Part shown: positions 6,059-14,422 of the stretch, in pieces | How the letters are laid out: each line of letters begins with the position of its first letter | How positions within the stretch are numbered: position 1 is the stretch's first letter | Assembly: GCA_964479695.1 (NCBI GenBank) | Contig: CAYZSO010000019.1 | Span: 1 to 44,961 of the forward strand | Direction: 5' to 3' | Origin: JAAYZH01 sp964479695 | Lineage (GTDB): Bacteria; Bacillota; Clostridia; Saccharofermentanales; Fastidiosipilaceae | Length of the DNA stretch: 44,961 bases | Position numbers and translations under genes: made by a program | The notes under the pieces: generated by a model | The model's database searches: none | Seen by the model: the letters and a program-made list of their open reading frames with translations, nothing else | What the model was told of the DNA's origin: nothing

Positions 6059-8010
6059 TTTTTCTTGCCTTTCTTCTTGTTAGAAGAGGTAAAATTCTTC
6101 GATTTTGTTTTCGACTTTTTCTTGTCCGACTTGTCAGACTTATCCGATCTATCTGACCTGTCCGATCGATCCGACCTACCTGATCGATCCGACTTGAAGT
6201 CGCGGTCCGACTTGAAATCGCGCGAGCTTTTCTTGCCTCTTCGTTCGCTGCCGGCGGGCGTCGGAGTGAGCTTAGCGTCAAGGTCGATGCGCCCCGCCGA
6301 TTTCTCATCCACGAGCGCCAGATCAATCTGTCGCTTGATGAGATCCACCCTGGCAATCTGGACAGGCATTTTGTCACCGATGCGGAAAACGCGATGTTTC
6401 GAGCGTCCAATGGCGGTCATCGTAACCTCGTCGTAGGCGTAATAGTCATCCATGCTGCGAAACGGCACCATCCCCTCGACGGTCGAAGGTAACATAATAA
6501 ACATACCACCGCCGACAAAACCCGTGACTTCGCCATCATAGACCTCGCCCAAGCGGCTTGAATAGTATTCAGCGGCCTTCTGGTCGACAGAATCACGTTC
6601 CGCGGCAATCGCTGTACGCTCCGTCTCGGAACAGTGTTTGGCCACTTCAGGAGCGTCCTTCGTCCACGTCTTCATCTTCACCTGATCGCGCAGGTACCCC
6701 CTGATCACGCGATGGATGAAGAGGTCCGGATAGCGGCGGATGGGGGAAGTGAAGTGCGAATAATCGTGCAGTGCGAGGCCGAAATGACCGATCGGCTCGG
6801 AGGAATAGACGGCTTTGGCCAAAGAACGCAACAACAAACTCTGGAGCGCCTCTGAACCTGGCATCTCCGAGATACTCTTCAGAATCTCAGACAATTCCTT
6901 GGGCGTTGGCTGATCCGAAATCTTGATCGTCTTGCCCTGCATCCTCAGGAGCGCGCGGAAACGCTCGAGCTTCTCCGGATCGGGATAATCATGGACACGA
7001 TAGAGGAAGGGCAAATTCAGCTCGCGGAACTTCTGTCCCACGAAACGATTCGCCGAAATCATAAAATGCTCAATAATCTCATTCGCAAAACTTGTTGGGT
7101 ACGCGTGAATATCCTTCACGGTTCCGTCCGAATTCATCTCGATCTTCGTCTCCGGAAAAGTGAATTCCAAAGCTCCCCGATGATCCGCCTGCTCCTCAAG
7201 TATTGAAGCCAGCTCCCGCATCAGCCGTAGCTCGACCATGAAATCCTCATAGCCGGGCTCAGGACTGTCATTCTCAATCGTTATGCGAACGTCCTCATAA
7301 TTGGCTCTCAGGTCGGAACGGATCAAACTTTCGTACAAATCCCCGTCAACGACCTCGCCCTTCGCCGTAAAGTCCAGACAAACCGTCATCGCCAAACGAT
7401 CCACTTGCGGGTTCAGCGAACAAATCCCATTCGACAGTTCAGGCGGCAACATCGGCAACACCCGATCCGCAAGATACACACTGTTACCGCGCTCACGAGC
7501 TTCGCGATCCAGTGCGGATCCCTCTTTCACATAATAAGTTACGTCAGCAATGTGGACCCACAGCCGATAGCCATTTTCCAGCTTCGCAATCGAAATAGCG
7601 TCGTCCAGATCCCTCGCATCCAAACCGTCAATGGTCATGGTTTTAAGTTCGCGAAGATCTTGGCGGCCGGCCTTCAGTTCCTCTTGGATCAGTTCCTCGG
7701 TAAGGCTCGTCGGTACCTTCTCTGCTTCGGCCAAAACCGCCTGCGGAAAGCTCTGCGACAGCCCATGCATGCGGATGATCCCTTCCATGGCGACATCCGG
7801 TCTCGCCGGGTCGCCCAGAACCTCCACCACTTTGCCACGTGGCGTTTCCGCGTCTTCCGGAGAAATCAGTTCGACAACAACTTTCATGCCAAATGGCGCG
7901 CCGATGAGATCCGCCTGGGAGATCGTCACCATACCGATTCCGCTCTTGCCGTCCGGCAAGACCTGGCCACCTCTTCCGGCCATTTCCAGGATTCCAACTA
8001 TTTGTGTCAT
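6055..8010 (-). CDS. rnr: RNase R-type 3'-5' exoribonuclease
   Basis: 651 aa. Order: one N-terminal OB/cold-shock domain (about 1-70), the RNB catalytic domain with TIDGLDARDLDDAIS (metal-binding Asp128, 134, 136, 137) and HFTSPIRRYPDL, a C-terminal S1 domain (about 520-600), and a basic repetitive tail of SDR/SDK triplets ending in poly-Lys. It degrades structured RNA. It is shorter than the roughly 780-aa Bacillus enzyme because the N-terminal helix-turn-helix (and probably one OB domain) is missing; no upstream in-frame coding explains this. GGGAGA lies before ATG 8010. No smpB follows, unlike many Bacillota; mtaB overlaps by 4 bp. The palindrome at 6811 replaces part of the conserved segment before VYSSEPIGHFGLAL with LAKA. 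Confidence 0.93.
   Translation of the reverse strand: MTQIVGILEMAGRGGQVLPDGKSGIGMVTISQADLIGAPFGMKVVVELISPEDAETPRGKVVEVLGDPARPDVAMEGIIRMHGLSQSFPQAVLAEAEKVPTSLTEELIQEELKAGRQDLRELKTMTIDGLDARDLDDAISIAKLENGYRLWVHIADVTYYVKEGSALDREARERGNSVYLADRVLPMLPPELSNGICSLNPQVDRLAMTVCLDFTAKGEVVDGDLYESLIRSDLRANYEDVRITIENDSPEPGYEDFMVELRLMRELASILEEQADHRGALEFTFPETKIEMNSDGTVKDIHAYPTSFANEIIEHFMISANRFVGQKFRELNLPFLYRVHDYPDPEKLERFRALLRMQGKTIKISDQPTPKELSEILKSISEMPGSEALQSLLLRSLAKAVYSSEPIGHFGLALHDYSHFTSPIRRYPDLFIHRVIRGYLRDQVKMKTWTKDAPEVAKHCSETERTAIAAERDSVDQKAAEYYSSRLGEVYDGEVTGFVGGGMFIMLPSTVEGMVPFRSMDDYYAYDEVTMTAIGRSKHRVFRIGDKMPVQIARVDLIKRQIDLALVDEKSAGRIDLDAKLTPTPAGSERRGKKSSRDFKSDRDFKSDRSGRSDRSDRSDRSDKSDKSDKKKSKTKSKNFTSSNKKKGKKK
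6811..6824. repeat. Dispersed palindrome, 14 of 16 bp (in rnr)
   Basis: GGCTTTGGCCAAAG, with the final CC replaced by AA. Read as SLAKA in RNase R (about residues 395-400). Confidence 0.92.
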
Positions 8011-8147
8011 CTTCTCTCCCTTCGCGGATCACGCTCTCTTGCTTGTGACTTCATGCCTGCGTCTTTTTTCTCATTATCATTTTTGCACTTCTCTCATTGT
8101 ACATGAACAACTCCCCGATCTGCGACATGAACGGTGTAAAGTCCCTG

Positions 8148-8212
8148 GTGCGCGCAGATGGTGCACGCAGAGGGCGCACGCTGAAGGTGTGAGCAGATGG
8201 TGTGCGTAGATC
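8148..8212. repeat. 13-bp tandem repeat, 5 units
   Basis: Units GTGCGCGCAGATG-like at 8148, 8161, 8174, 8187 and 8200, with exact 13-bp phasing. They occupy the secG-rnr spacer; no gene is seen between 8011 and 8253. Confidence 0.88.
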
Positions 8213-8253
8213 ACTATACAGGCAGAAGAAATCACTTCAAAAATGAAGGTGAA

Positions 8254-8279
8254 CAAAAAATCCGGCCGCATGGCCGGAT
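8254..8279 (-). terminator. Intrinsic terminator after secG
   Basis: An 8-bp GC-rich stem ATCCGGCC/GGCCGGAT with a 4-nt loop is followed by TTTTTT on the minus strand, 33 nt past the secG stop. rnr therefore probably has its own promoter or depends on read-through. Confidence 0.92.
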
Positions 8280-8311
8280 ATCATAAGCAACGTTTAAAAC
8301 AATAGTTGTTG

Positions 8312-8554
8312 TTAACCCATAATCTTGCCGATGACAATCACGATCGCAACAAAAGCAATCCCAAGGCCAATCGTCAACTTACGCATCAATACATCCTTCG
8401 TTCTACCCTTATTACTGTTATAGAACGAGTCATTCGAACTGCCGGCAAGTGTTCCCATTCCGCGGTCGTTTGTATCCTGGAACAAAACCAACAGCACAAT
8501 AGCTACGGCAATAATAATCAAGAGCACAGCCAAAATAATCAACAAGACATTCAT
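8312..8554 (-). CDS. secG: Preprotein translocase subunit SecG
   Basis: 80 aa with two hydrophobic helices (about 2-22 and 57-76) joined by a polar loop containing VLFQDTNDRGMGTLAGSSNDSF, the SecG pattern. It is the small accessory subunit of the SecYEG channel. The start is ATG 8554, with GGGAG 8 bp upstream; a GTG at 8569 would overlap that signal. It has its own promoter and terminator, so it is probably monocistronic, and precedes rnr as in many Bacillota. Confidence 0.92.
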   Translation of the reverse strand: MNVLLIILAVLLIIIAVAIVLLVLFQDTNDRGMGTLAGSSNDSFYNSNKGRTKDVLMRKLTIGLGIAFVAIVIVIGKIMG

Positions 8555-8588
8555 TCGTATTTCTCCCACGAGTTCTGGTATCTAACGA

Positions 8589-8617
8589 ACTATAGCACAG
8601 AACGTCTGTCACCGCAA
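8589..8617 (-). promoter_or_regulatory. Promoter of secG
   Basis: TTGCGG (8617-8612), 17-bp spacer, TATAGT (8594-8589). The expected transcript start is about 30 nt before the secG ATG. Confidence 0.7.
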
Positions 8618-8642
8618 ATAGCAAAATTGCAAAGTCCTTTGC

Positions 8643-8674
8643 ACTACATAAGTTTATTTTTAAACATATGTAGT
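8643..8674 (-). repeat. 32-bp hairpin repeat, copy 3
   Basis: On the minus strand it reads ACTACATATGTTTAAAAATA and ends TATGTAGT; same length as the other copies. The preceding sequence CTTCAAAAACC only weakly matches the family flank. It lies between the secG promoter and the ATPase gene end. Confidence 0.85.
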
Positions 8675-8747
8675 GGTTTTTGAAGTGGCGTTCAAAGTCT
8701 TAGCTGGACAACAACGAACCCTAACAAACCATCGAAAAACACCACAA

Positions 8748-8787
8748 CAGTAAAATGCCGCCGTTTCACTTGTAGAAACGACGGCAT
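8748..8787 (-). terminator. Intrinsic terminator of the P-type ATPase unit
   Basis: On minus, a 13-bp stem ATGCCGTCGTTTC/GAAACGGCGGCAT (one G-T pair) with a 7-nt loop, then TTTTACTGTT. It lies about 125 nt past the ATPase stop. The sequence between (8788-8912) holds a short CCTACAAA-type tandem repeat (about 8869-8903) and no gene. Confidence 0.85.
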
Positions 8788-8912
8788 CTTGAGCATTTAT
8801 TCTTTGCTACAACTCAGATTTGCGAATCTCCGCGGCCACCTCAGCCGCAACCGCCACCGTAGCCACCAACCTGCAACCTACAAACCTACAAACCTACAGC
8901 CCAACCCACAAA

Positions 8913-11834
8913 CTACTCTGCGTCTTGGAGCGCCTTCGCTTTGCGGGTGTCGCGATGGTACGCGAGCTTGAAAATCTCACCCGCTGCGAAGGGAATCAAC
9001 ACGAGCGGGATAATGACCACCCAGTCTCGCAGTCCCAAAGGAATGGTATCGAAAATCGGATTCATGAACGGCAGGTACACAACAGCCAGAGTCAAGATAA
9101 GCGCCAGCAGAATCGACTTATTCATCACCGGGTTACTGAAGAAACCTTGTGTGAACACACTGTAGTGCTCAGAACGGTTCGAGTAAGCACGCAGCAGCTC
9201 CGCGAGAATCAAGGTAATGAACGCATACGTATAGGCACCGGCAGAAGGTCCGAAATTCACTAAATTACCATTCTCGTCGTGGTAACCATCTTCCTGGGTA
9301 TTCACATGAGCACCGGGAACCGGTGTCAGCTCATCATTCTCCAGCGTCGCTTCCACAACAGCCCTGCCATTGCCATCAACGAACATGTAGAGTGGGCTGC
9401 CATCGCCGCTGTTATTCTTATCCTTCACACCATAACGGTCAATACCAATGTTGAACGCAATGAACACCGCAACGAAAATCGCTACCGCTTGGATGGAAAT
9501 CGACAAGAGCATTTCTTTGTTCAAGATCTTGTCCGACTTGCGGCGCGGAGGTTGGCTCATGATATCGGGTTCAGCCGCTTCTTGTCCCAGGGCCAAAGCC
9601 GGGAAGGAGTCCGTCACCAGGTTCAGCCAGAGAAGCTGAATCGGCAGTAAGGGAGTCATATCAGGTCCCATGACCAGCATCGTGATGAAGATAACCAAGA
9701 TCTCACCAACATTACAAGACAAGAGGAAGCCGACAAACTTGCGGATATTACTGTAAATAACACGGCCTTCTTCAACCGCGTGGACAATTGTCGCGAAGTT
9801 GTCGTCCGTCAGGATCATGTCAGCAGCAGACTTCGCAACTTCCGTTCCGGTAATGCCCATAGCCACACCGATATTGGCGCGCTTCAGAGCCGGCGCGTCA
9901 TTCACGCCGTCACCCGTCATCGAGACGATGTGGTCATTCGCCTGCAAGGCTTCAACAATACGGACTTTGTGCTCAGGCGAAACACGGGCATAAACCGATG
10001 TCGTTTCACAAGCCACACGGAGCTCTTCATCGGACATTTTCTCCAGTTCGGCACCGGTCAAAACTGTATCGCCTTCGTGGTGCAGACCCAAGTCATTCGC
10101 AATCGCCACAGCCGTTTCTAAATAGTCACCGGTGATCATAACGGCACGGATACCCGCATCGTTACAAACAGTAATCGCATCACGGGCTTCCGGACGCGCC
10201 GGGTCAATCATACCCATGAGGCCAACAAACGTCATGCCATTCTCAGCAGATTCGAAATTTCCGTCCGGGTGCTCACTATATGCAAACGAAAGAACACGCA
10301 ACGCCGTCCTGGCAAAAGCAGAGTTCGCATCAAGAATTTCCTTACGACGAGCGTCCGTCAGAGGAACCACGCCATTTTTCGTCAATTCAAAATCGGATCT
10401 GGCCAAGACAATATCCGGAGCGCCTTTCGTCAAGGAAATCTTCCCTTCAACGAAGCCATCATGGAAGACAGACATCATCTTACGTTCAGAGTCAAAAGGC
10501 AAGTCGCCAAGTCTCGGGTATTTTGCGTCAAGCTCAGCACGATTCGTGCCGTACTTACCGGAAACAGAAAGCATCGCAGCTTCAGTCGGGTCACCGATAA
10601 TCCCCCAGCTGCCATCCTCCTGTTGCTGCAATTGCGACTCATTACACAAGGTCGCAACTTCCATCAAGCGCTGCAGAACCGGATTATCTTGCACAGATGC
10701 GCCTTGAGAACTCGAAATCTCACCGACCGGCGCATAACCGGAACCGGAAACTTCATACATATGTTCGCCGGCATAAAGGCGAGTAACAGTCATTTCGTTC
10801 TGGGTCAAGGTACCAGTCTTATCCGAACAGATCGTGTCGATCGAACCCAGGGTTTCAACGGCCAGCAGACGTTTCACGATCGCATTGCGCTTCGCCATAC
10901 GGTTCATGCCCAGCGCAAGAACAATCGTCACAACCGCGGACAAACCTTCCGGAATCGCAGCAACCGCCAGCGAAACCGACGTCATGAACATATCGAGCAC
11001 ATCACCCTGACGCGCAACACCAACGACAAAGGTGATCGCCACAACAATCAGACAGAAAATACCCAGGTACTTACCAAGCACATTGAGGTTCACCTGTAAC
11101 GGGGTAAGTTCTTGCTCCATAGAAGACAAACGACCGGCAATCTTGCCCATCTCTGTCTTCTCACCGGTACTGACAGCAACAGCCGTGCCGCGTCCGTAGG
11201 TAATAGCCGTAGAACTGAAGAGCATATTCTGGCGATCGCCGATGCCCACATTCTCATCTGTAGTAAACGAAGCATCCTTCTCAACCGCAACAGATTCACC
11301 GGTCAAAGCCGACTCATCCGCCTTGAGGTTCGAAGCCTCAATCAAGCGGCAATCCGCAGGCACGATATCACCCGCTTCAATCAGGATAATATCTCCGGGA
11401 ACAACTTCCTCCGAAGTGACAACAACCTGAACACCGTCACGCAGAACTCTCGCTGTCGGCGAAGACATCTTCTGCAGCGCATCCACAGCCTGCTCGGCTC
11501 TGCCTTCCTGGTACACACCCAAGAATGCGTTGATAATAACGATCGCGATAATCAGAAGCGCTTCAACCCAGTCACCCAGGAAACCGGAAACAATCGCCGC
11601 GATAATCAGAATGATGACCAAGACGTCCTTAAACTGTTCCAAGATTCGTTTGTAAAGGGGAACTTTCTTCTCTTCTTGAAGCTTATTCAAGCCATACTCG
11701 GCTTGCCTGGAACTCACCTCTGCTTGGGATAAACCCTGCGACGTTTCAACGCCCACCGCTTCCAAAACTTGTTGAACCGTTCCCTGATACAATTCAGGGG
11801 TTTCAACCGTCTTCTGCTCTAAACTACCTTCCAT
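8913..11834 (-). CDS. Type IIA P-type cation ATPase (Ca2+/Mn2+ exporter)
   Basis: A 973-aa polytopic membrane pump of the SERCA/PMR1 group. Seen: actuator motif TGES (178-181), M4 motif AAIPEGLS (293-299), phosphorylation site DKTGTLT (Asp338), MTGDGVNDAP in the P domain, and M6 NLVTDSFPALALG with the ion-binding Asn/Asp. An unusual acidic, Gly/Asn-rich insertion of about 60 residues (DKNNSGDGSP... GNLVNFGPSAG) lies in what should be the extracellular loop after M7. The motifs suggest Ca2+ or Mn2+; the Mn2+ riboswitch upstream makes Mn2+ export likely (inference). GGAGG is 11 bp before ATG 11834, slightly far. Monocistronic, with its own promoter and terminator. Confidence 0.93.
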   Translation of the reverse strand: MEGSLEQKTVETPELYQGTVQQVLEAVGVETSQGLSQAEVSSRQAEYGLNKLQEEKKVPLYKRILEQFKDVLVIILIIAAIVSGFLGDWVEALLIIAIVIINAFLGVYQEGRAEQAVDALQKMSSPTARVLRDGVQVVVTSEEVVPGDIILIEAGDIVPADCRLIEASNLKADESALTGESVAVEKDASFTTDENVGIGDRQNMLFSSTAITYGRGTAVAVSTGEKTEMGKIAGRLSSMEQELTPLQVNLNVLGKYLGIFCLIVVAITFVVGVARQGDVLDMFMTSVSLAVAAIPEGLSAVVTIVLALGMNRMAKRNAIVKRLLAVETLGSIDTICSDKTGTLTQNEMTVTRLYAGEHMYEVSGSGYAPVGEISSSQGASVQDNPVLQRLMEVATLCNESQLQQQEDGSWGIIGDPTEAAMLSVSGKYGTNRAELDAKYPRLGDLPFDSERKMMSVFHDGFVEGKISLTKGAPDIVLARSDFELTKNGVVPLTDARRKEILDANSAFARTALRVLSFAYSEHPDGNFESAENGMTFVGLMGMIDPARPEARDAITVCNDAGIRAVMITGDYLETAVAIANDLGLHHEGDTVLTGAELEKMSDEELRVACETTSVYARVSPEHKVRIVEALQANDHIVSMTGDGVNDAPALKRANIGVAMGITGTEVAKSAADMILTDDNFATIVHAVEEGRVIYSNIRKFVGFLLSCNVGEILVIFITMLVMGPDMTPLLPIQLLWLNLVTDSFPALALGQEAAEPDIMSQPPRRKSDKILNKEMLLSISIQAVAIFVAVFIAFNIGIDRYGVKDKNNSGDGSPLYMFVDGNGRAVVEATLENDELTPVPGAHVNTQEDGYHDENGNLVNFGPSAGAYTYAFITLILAELLRAYSNRSEHYSVFTQGFFSNPVMNKSILLALILTLAVVYLPFMNPIFDTIPLGLRDWVVIIPLVLIPFAAGEIFKLAYHRDTRKAKALQDAE

Positions 11835-11910
11835 CTAACTAACTTCCTCCCGATAAGGATATTGTCCTATAGCAGTGCTTATGATCCAGAGTCAGAAAAG
11901 AGATACAAAT

Positions 11911-11945
11911 AAAAAAGCGCTGTACAGGCGGTAACTGTATCAGCG
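11911..11945 (-). terminator. Riboswitch-controlled terminator in the ATPase leader
   Basis: Stem CGCTGATACAG/CTGTACAGCG with loop TTACCGC, then TTTTTTATTTG. Its 5' arm and loop contain CAGTTAC, which also forms the 3' side of the aptamer closing stem (GTAACTG at the 5' side). The two folds are therefore exclusive, which predicts that ligand binding prevents termination. Confidence 0.85.
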
Positions 11946-12024
11946 TCTCACTGTTGCTGATAGTGCCAGGTAAGATACCGCGTTGTTGACACTATCTCCG
12001 CATGAAGCGGCAGTTACTCCCGAT
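11931..12024 (-). ncRNA. yybP-ykoY (Mn2+) riboswitch aptamer
   Basis: Minus-strand elements in order: the 5' consensus CGGGAGTAACTG, a small hairpin CCGC-TTCA-TGCGG, a long arm ATAGTG-TCAACAACGCGG...ACCTGG-CACTAT, a hairpin CAGC-AACAGTGAGAC-GCTG whose loop carries the conserved AGYGAGAC, and CAGTTAC closing the basal stem. This is the known architecture of the Mn2+-sensing yybP-ykoY class, in which two docked internal loops hold the metal. An expression platform (terminator) overlaps the 3' side, and a P-type ATPase lies downstream, a known partner of this class. Confidence 0.87.
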
Positions 12025-12036
12025 GAATTACGATTA

Positions 12037-12065
12037 AGTGTACCTGACCACGAACTCGAATTCAA
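12037..12065 (-). promoter_or_regulatory. Promoter of the riboswitch-ATPase transcript
   Basis: TTGAAT (12065-12060), 17-bp spacer, TACACT (12042-12037). The expected start is a few nucleotides before the aptamer. The stretch 12066-12173 upstream has no gene and no clear terminator. Confidence 0.75.
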
Positions 12066-12173
12066 GTTACAGATTCAGGATTTTGTTCAATTTCACGAAC
12101 GAAAATGCAATGTTTCCGGCCGAGAATAGAATGAGCTCCGTAGCGAGACCTCAAGTCCCGGTTTCAGCCAGTC

Positions 12174-12641
12174 TCAAGTCACCTCCGGGGCAAGTTTCAG
12201 GAATTTGACCAGGTCTTCCGGTTCTAGGCGGTGCGCGGAGCCGGCACCTTGGAAGAAACCATGGTCCTCGATCAAGTGGATGTGGAGGTCAGACCATGCC
12301 ATCGTTTGGCCGCTTGCGGGGTCCGTAACGGTCGTGATTCGTTTGGCCGCGCGATGAGCGTCCTTGAACGGGCACCCGAGCCAGCCGCGAAACTCCTCCG
12401 AGCTAACATCGAATCCCTCCACGCGTACGGTTTGCCCCAGAGCTCTCATCCCTTCGCGGGTGAGGGTTCGCATGGCTTTGGCCAAAGCCGCCGCAGACAC
12501 ACCCATCACGTCGAGTCTGGCTCTGTCCTCCTCAATGATTTCTTGCAGTTGGCGCTTATCGGCGCCCAGAAACCCGTCAAGGACGAGGCGACCGGGCTCC
12601 ATGTCCCGCTTCTTATTTTGTTCGCCGGGGTTTTCTTTCAT
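12174..12641 (-). CDS. Conserved protein of unknown function downstream of nqrF
   Basis: 155 aa, soluble, no signal peptide. I cannot name the family. Visible parts: a charged N-terminus; a helix with LQEIIEEDRARLDVMGVSA; and a distinctive C-terminal block LGCPFKD then MAWSDLHIHLIEDHGFFQG and a closing RLEPEDLVKFLKL. That block has two His and one Cys that could bind metal, though this is only a guess. The start is ATG 12641 (GGAGG 7 bp upstream); an earlier in-frame ATG at 12740 overlaps nqrF and lacks a signal. The palindrome (12474-12489) encodes ALAKA. It is 55 bp after nqrF and probably in the nqr operon. Confidence 0.8.
   Translation of the reverse strand: MKENPGEQNKKRDMEPGRLVLDGFLGADKRQLQEIIEEDRARLDVMGVSAAALAKAMRTLTREGMRALGQTVRVEGFDVSSEEFRGWLGCPFKDAHRAAKRITTVTDPASGQTMAWSDLHIHLIEDHGFFQGAGSAHRLEPEDLVKFLKLAPEVT
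12474..12489. repeat. Dispersed palindrome GGCTTTGGCCAAAGCC (in 12174-12641 gene)
   Basis: A perfect 16-bp copy followed by GCCGC. Read as AALAKA in the protein. Confidence 0.95.
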
Positions 12642-12696
12642 AGTAGGTCCTCCTCGCTTCAGAACATTGTAGGTTCTCTTCGCTTCTGAATCAGAA

Positions 12697-13806
12697 TCAG
12701 AATTTATCGAAGAAAATCGTTTTATCGGTGAAGCCGACACTTTTGAGTGCTTTGATCGAGGCAGCCAGCATACCGGGGCCGCCGCAGAGATATGCCTCTT
12801 TGCCGTCCGCGTTTTGCGTGTGCCGAAGCATGACGTCTACCACAGTGCCCTTCTCGCCTTCCCAACCGTCCCCTTCAGAACCGCCGGACAGGGCGGGCAC
12901 GAAGTGGAACTTCGGATAGGTGCGGGCGAGCTCTTGGAAGCGCTCCACATAGAAAATGTCGCGAATCGTCACAGCTCCGAAGAAAAAGTAAATTTCATAA
13001 TCAAGCCCTTTGTCGACGATGTCTTCAATCAGCGAAACCATCGGTGCCATGCCCGAGCCTCCGGCCATCAAGACCAGCGTGTGAATGCCTTCGCCGCCTC
13101 GTCGGTAGAAATCGCCGTAAGGACCGGACAAACGTACCTCGTCACCTACTTTCAGCGCATCGTGCGCATAACCGGTCGCAATGCCATCCGGCACTCTGCG
13201 GATGATGAGGTCAATGTATTCTTTCTCCTTCGGTGGTGAGGCAATGGAGTAGGCGCGGAACACTTCTTCTTTTATCTTGCCGTAGGGTTTCGTGTAGAAC
13301 TGGACGAATTGGCCGGCTTTGAAGGTAATTTCATCGCCCTCCGCCAGCTTCATGCGGATAAATTTGATATCGTAGGTGAGTTCCTGGATGTCCACAACCT
13401 TCGTAATATATTCCCGGATATTGAAGAGCTCCGGCGGAATATGCAGCACCAGGTCATTCTTCACCTTGAGCTGGCAAGCCAGGCGAAAATGATCCTCTCG
13501 TTCACTGGTCGTGAGGTAGGGCTCTTCAGTTGGCAACAAGGGGCCTGCGCCCTCAAGGACTTGGACTTTGCAGAGGCCGCAGGTTGCTTTGCCTCCGCAA
13601 GCCGAGGGAATGAAGATTTTTTGCGCAGCTAGGCTGGACAGCAACGAAGAGCCGCCGTCTACTTCCAAGACTTTTTCGCCGTCGTTGATGTCGAGCTTGC
13701 ACACACCATAATTGTTAAGAAATTTTTCTGCCACGGAGATGATTATAGCCAAAGCAACCGATATCAAAGCGACACTTCCGGTCGTTTGCAAAATCTGTAC
13801 CAACAT
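12697..13806 (-). CDS. nqrF: Na+-translocating NADH dehydrogenase subunit F (NqrF)
   Basis: 369 aa, the electron-entry subunit: oxidises NADH and passes electrons through FAD and a [2Fe-2S] cluster. Seen: an N-terminal membrane anchor (about 5-27); a ferredoxin domain with C70-x5-C76-x2-C79 and C111; the flavin motif RAYSIASPP; an NAD(P)H-binding GGSGMAPMVSLIE; and the C-terminal YLCGGPGM and aromatic FFDKF end. The presence of this subunit separates the complex from Rnf, which has RnfB and RnfC instead. Last structural gene of the set, 13 bp after nqrE. Confidence 0.95.
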   Translation of the reverse strand: MLVQILQTTGSVALISVALAIIISVAEKFLNNYGVCKLDINDGEKVLEVDGGSSLLSSLAAQKIFIPSACGGKATCGLCKVQVLEGAGPLLPTEEPYLTTSEREDHFRLACQLKVKNDLVLHIPPELFNIREYITKVVDIQELTYDIKFIRMKLAEGDEITFKAGQFVQFYTKPYGKIKEEVFRAYSIASPPKEKEYIDLIIRRVPDGIATGYAHDALKVGDEVRLSGPYGDFYRRGGEGIHTLVLMAGGSGMAPMVSLIEDIVDKGLDYEIYFFFGAVTIRDIFYVERFQELARTYPKFHFVPALSGGSEGDGWEGEKGTVVDVMLRHTQNADGKEAYLCGGPGMLAASIKALKSVGFTDKTIFFDKF

Positions 13807-13819
13807 GCGTCACCCCTCC

Positions 13820-14419
13820 TTATTGAATCGTGAAGATGCCGGAAAATCCGACAAAAGCCATCGCCATAATTCCGGTGATGATGAAACTGATTGCTGTGCC
13901 GCTGAGGCCTGGGGGGAGCTTGGCTTTGGCCATACGCTCACGAATGGCGGCCAACATCGAAATCGCAAGCCACCATCCAAGGCCTGAACCCAAGCCGAAA
14001 AGCACCGACTGAAGGAAATCGTACTGCCGAATGACCATGAAGAGCGTCGCACCGAGGATCGCGCAATTGACGGTGATGAGCGGCAAGAAAATACCCAACT
14101 TGGCATGGAGATCCGGCATGTAGCGATCGAAGAACATCTCGAGAATCTGCACGAGCGCCGCGATCACCATGATAAAGACGATGTTTGATAAATACTCAAT
14201 CCCCAAAGGAATGATCACGAAGCGGTGGATCAGCCAGTTGATTGCATTGGTCAGAACCATGACCAAAGTGACCGCTTTGCCGAGGCCACTGGCGGTCTTG
14301 TATTCACCGGACACCGAGAGGTATGAACACATGCCCAGGAAGTTGGAGAAAATCATGTTGCTCGTGATAATCGAAGCAAAGAAGATAATCCAAGGACTAA
14401 TTGGCGGAGCCGTAAGCAT
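13820..14419 (-). CDS. nqrE: Nqr subunit E, membrane protein
   Basis: 199 aa with six hydrophobic helices, in the NqrE/RnfA family. Conserved half-helix cysteines C31 (LGMCSYLS) and C119 (VNCAILG) are the ones that, with the NqrD pair, hold an intramembrane [2Fe-2S] cluster in known structures. It starts 3 bp after the nqrD stop. An 11-of-16 bp partial palindrome (13922-13932) encodes AKA in LGIFLPL-distal loop sequence MAKAKLPP. Confidence 0.95.
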   Translation of the reverse strand: MLTAPPISPWIIFFASIITSNMIFSNFLGMCSYLSVSGEYKTASGLGKAVTLVMVLTNAINWLIHRFVIIPLGIEYLSNIVFIMVIAALVQILEMFFDRYMPDLHAKLGIFLPLITVNCAILGATLFMVIRQYDFLQSVLFGLGSGLGWWLAISMLAAIRERMAKAKLPPGLSGTAISFIITGIMAMAFVGFSGIFTIQ

Positions 14420-14422
14420 AGC

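Noticed and set aside
10269..11099. 276-aa plus-strand open frame
   Set aside because: Antisense to the P-type ATPase, with the DKTGT region on the opposite strand.
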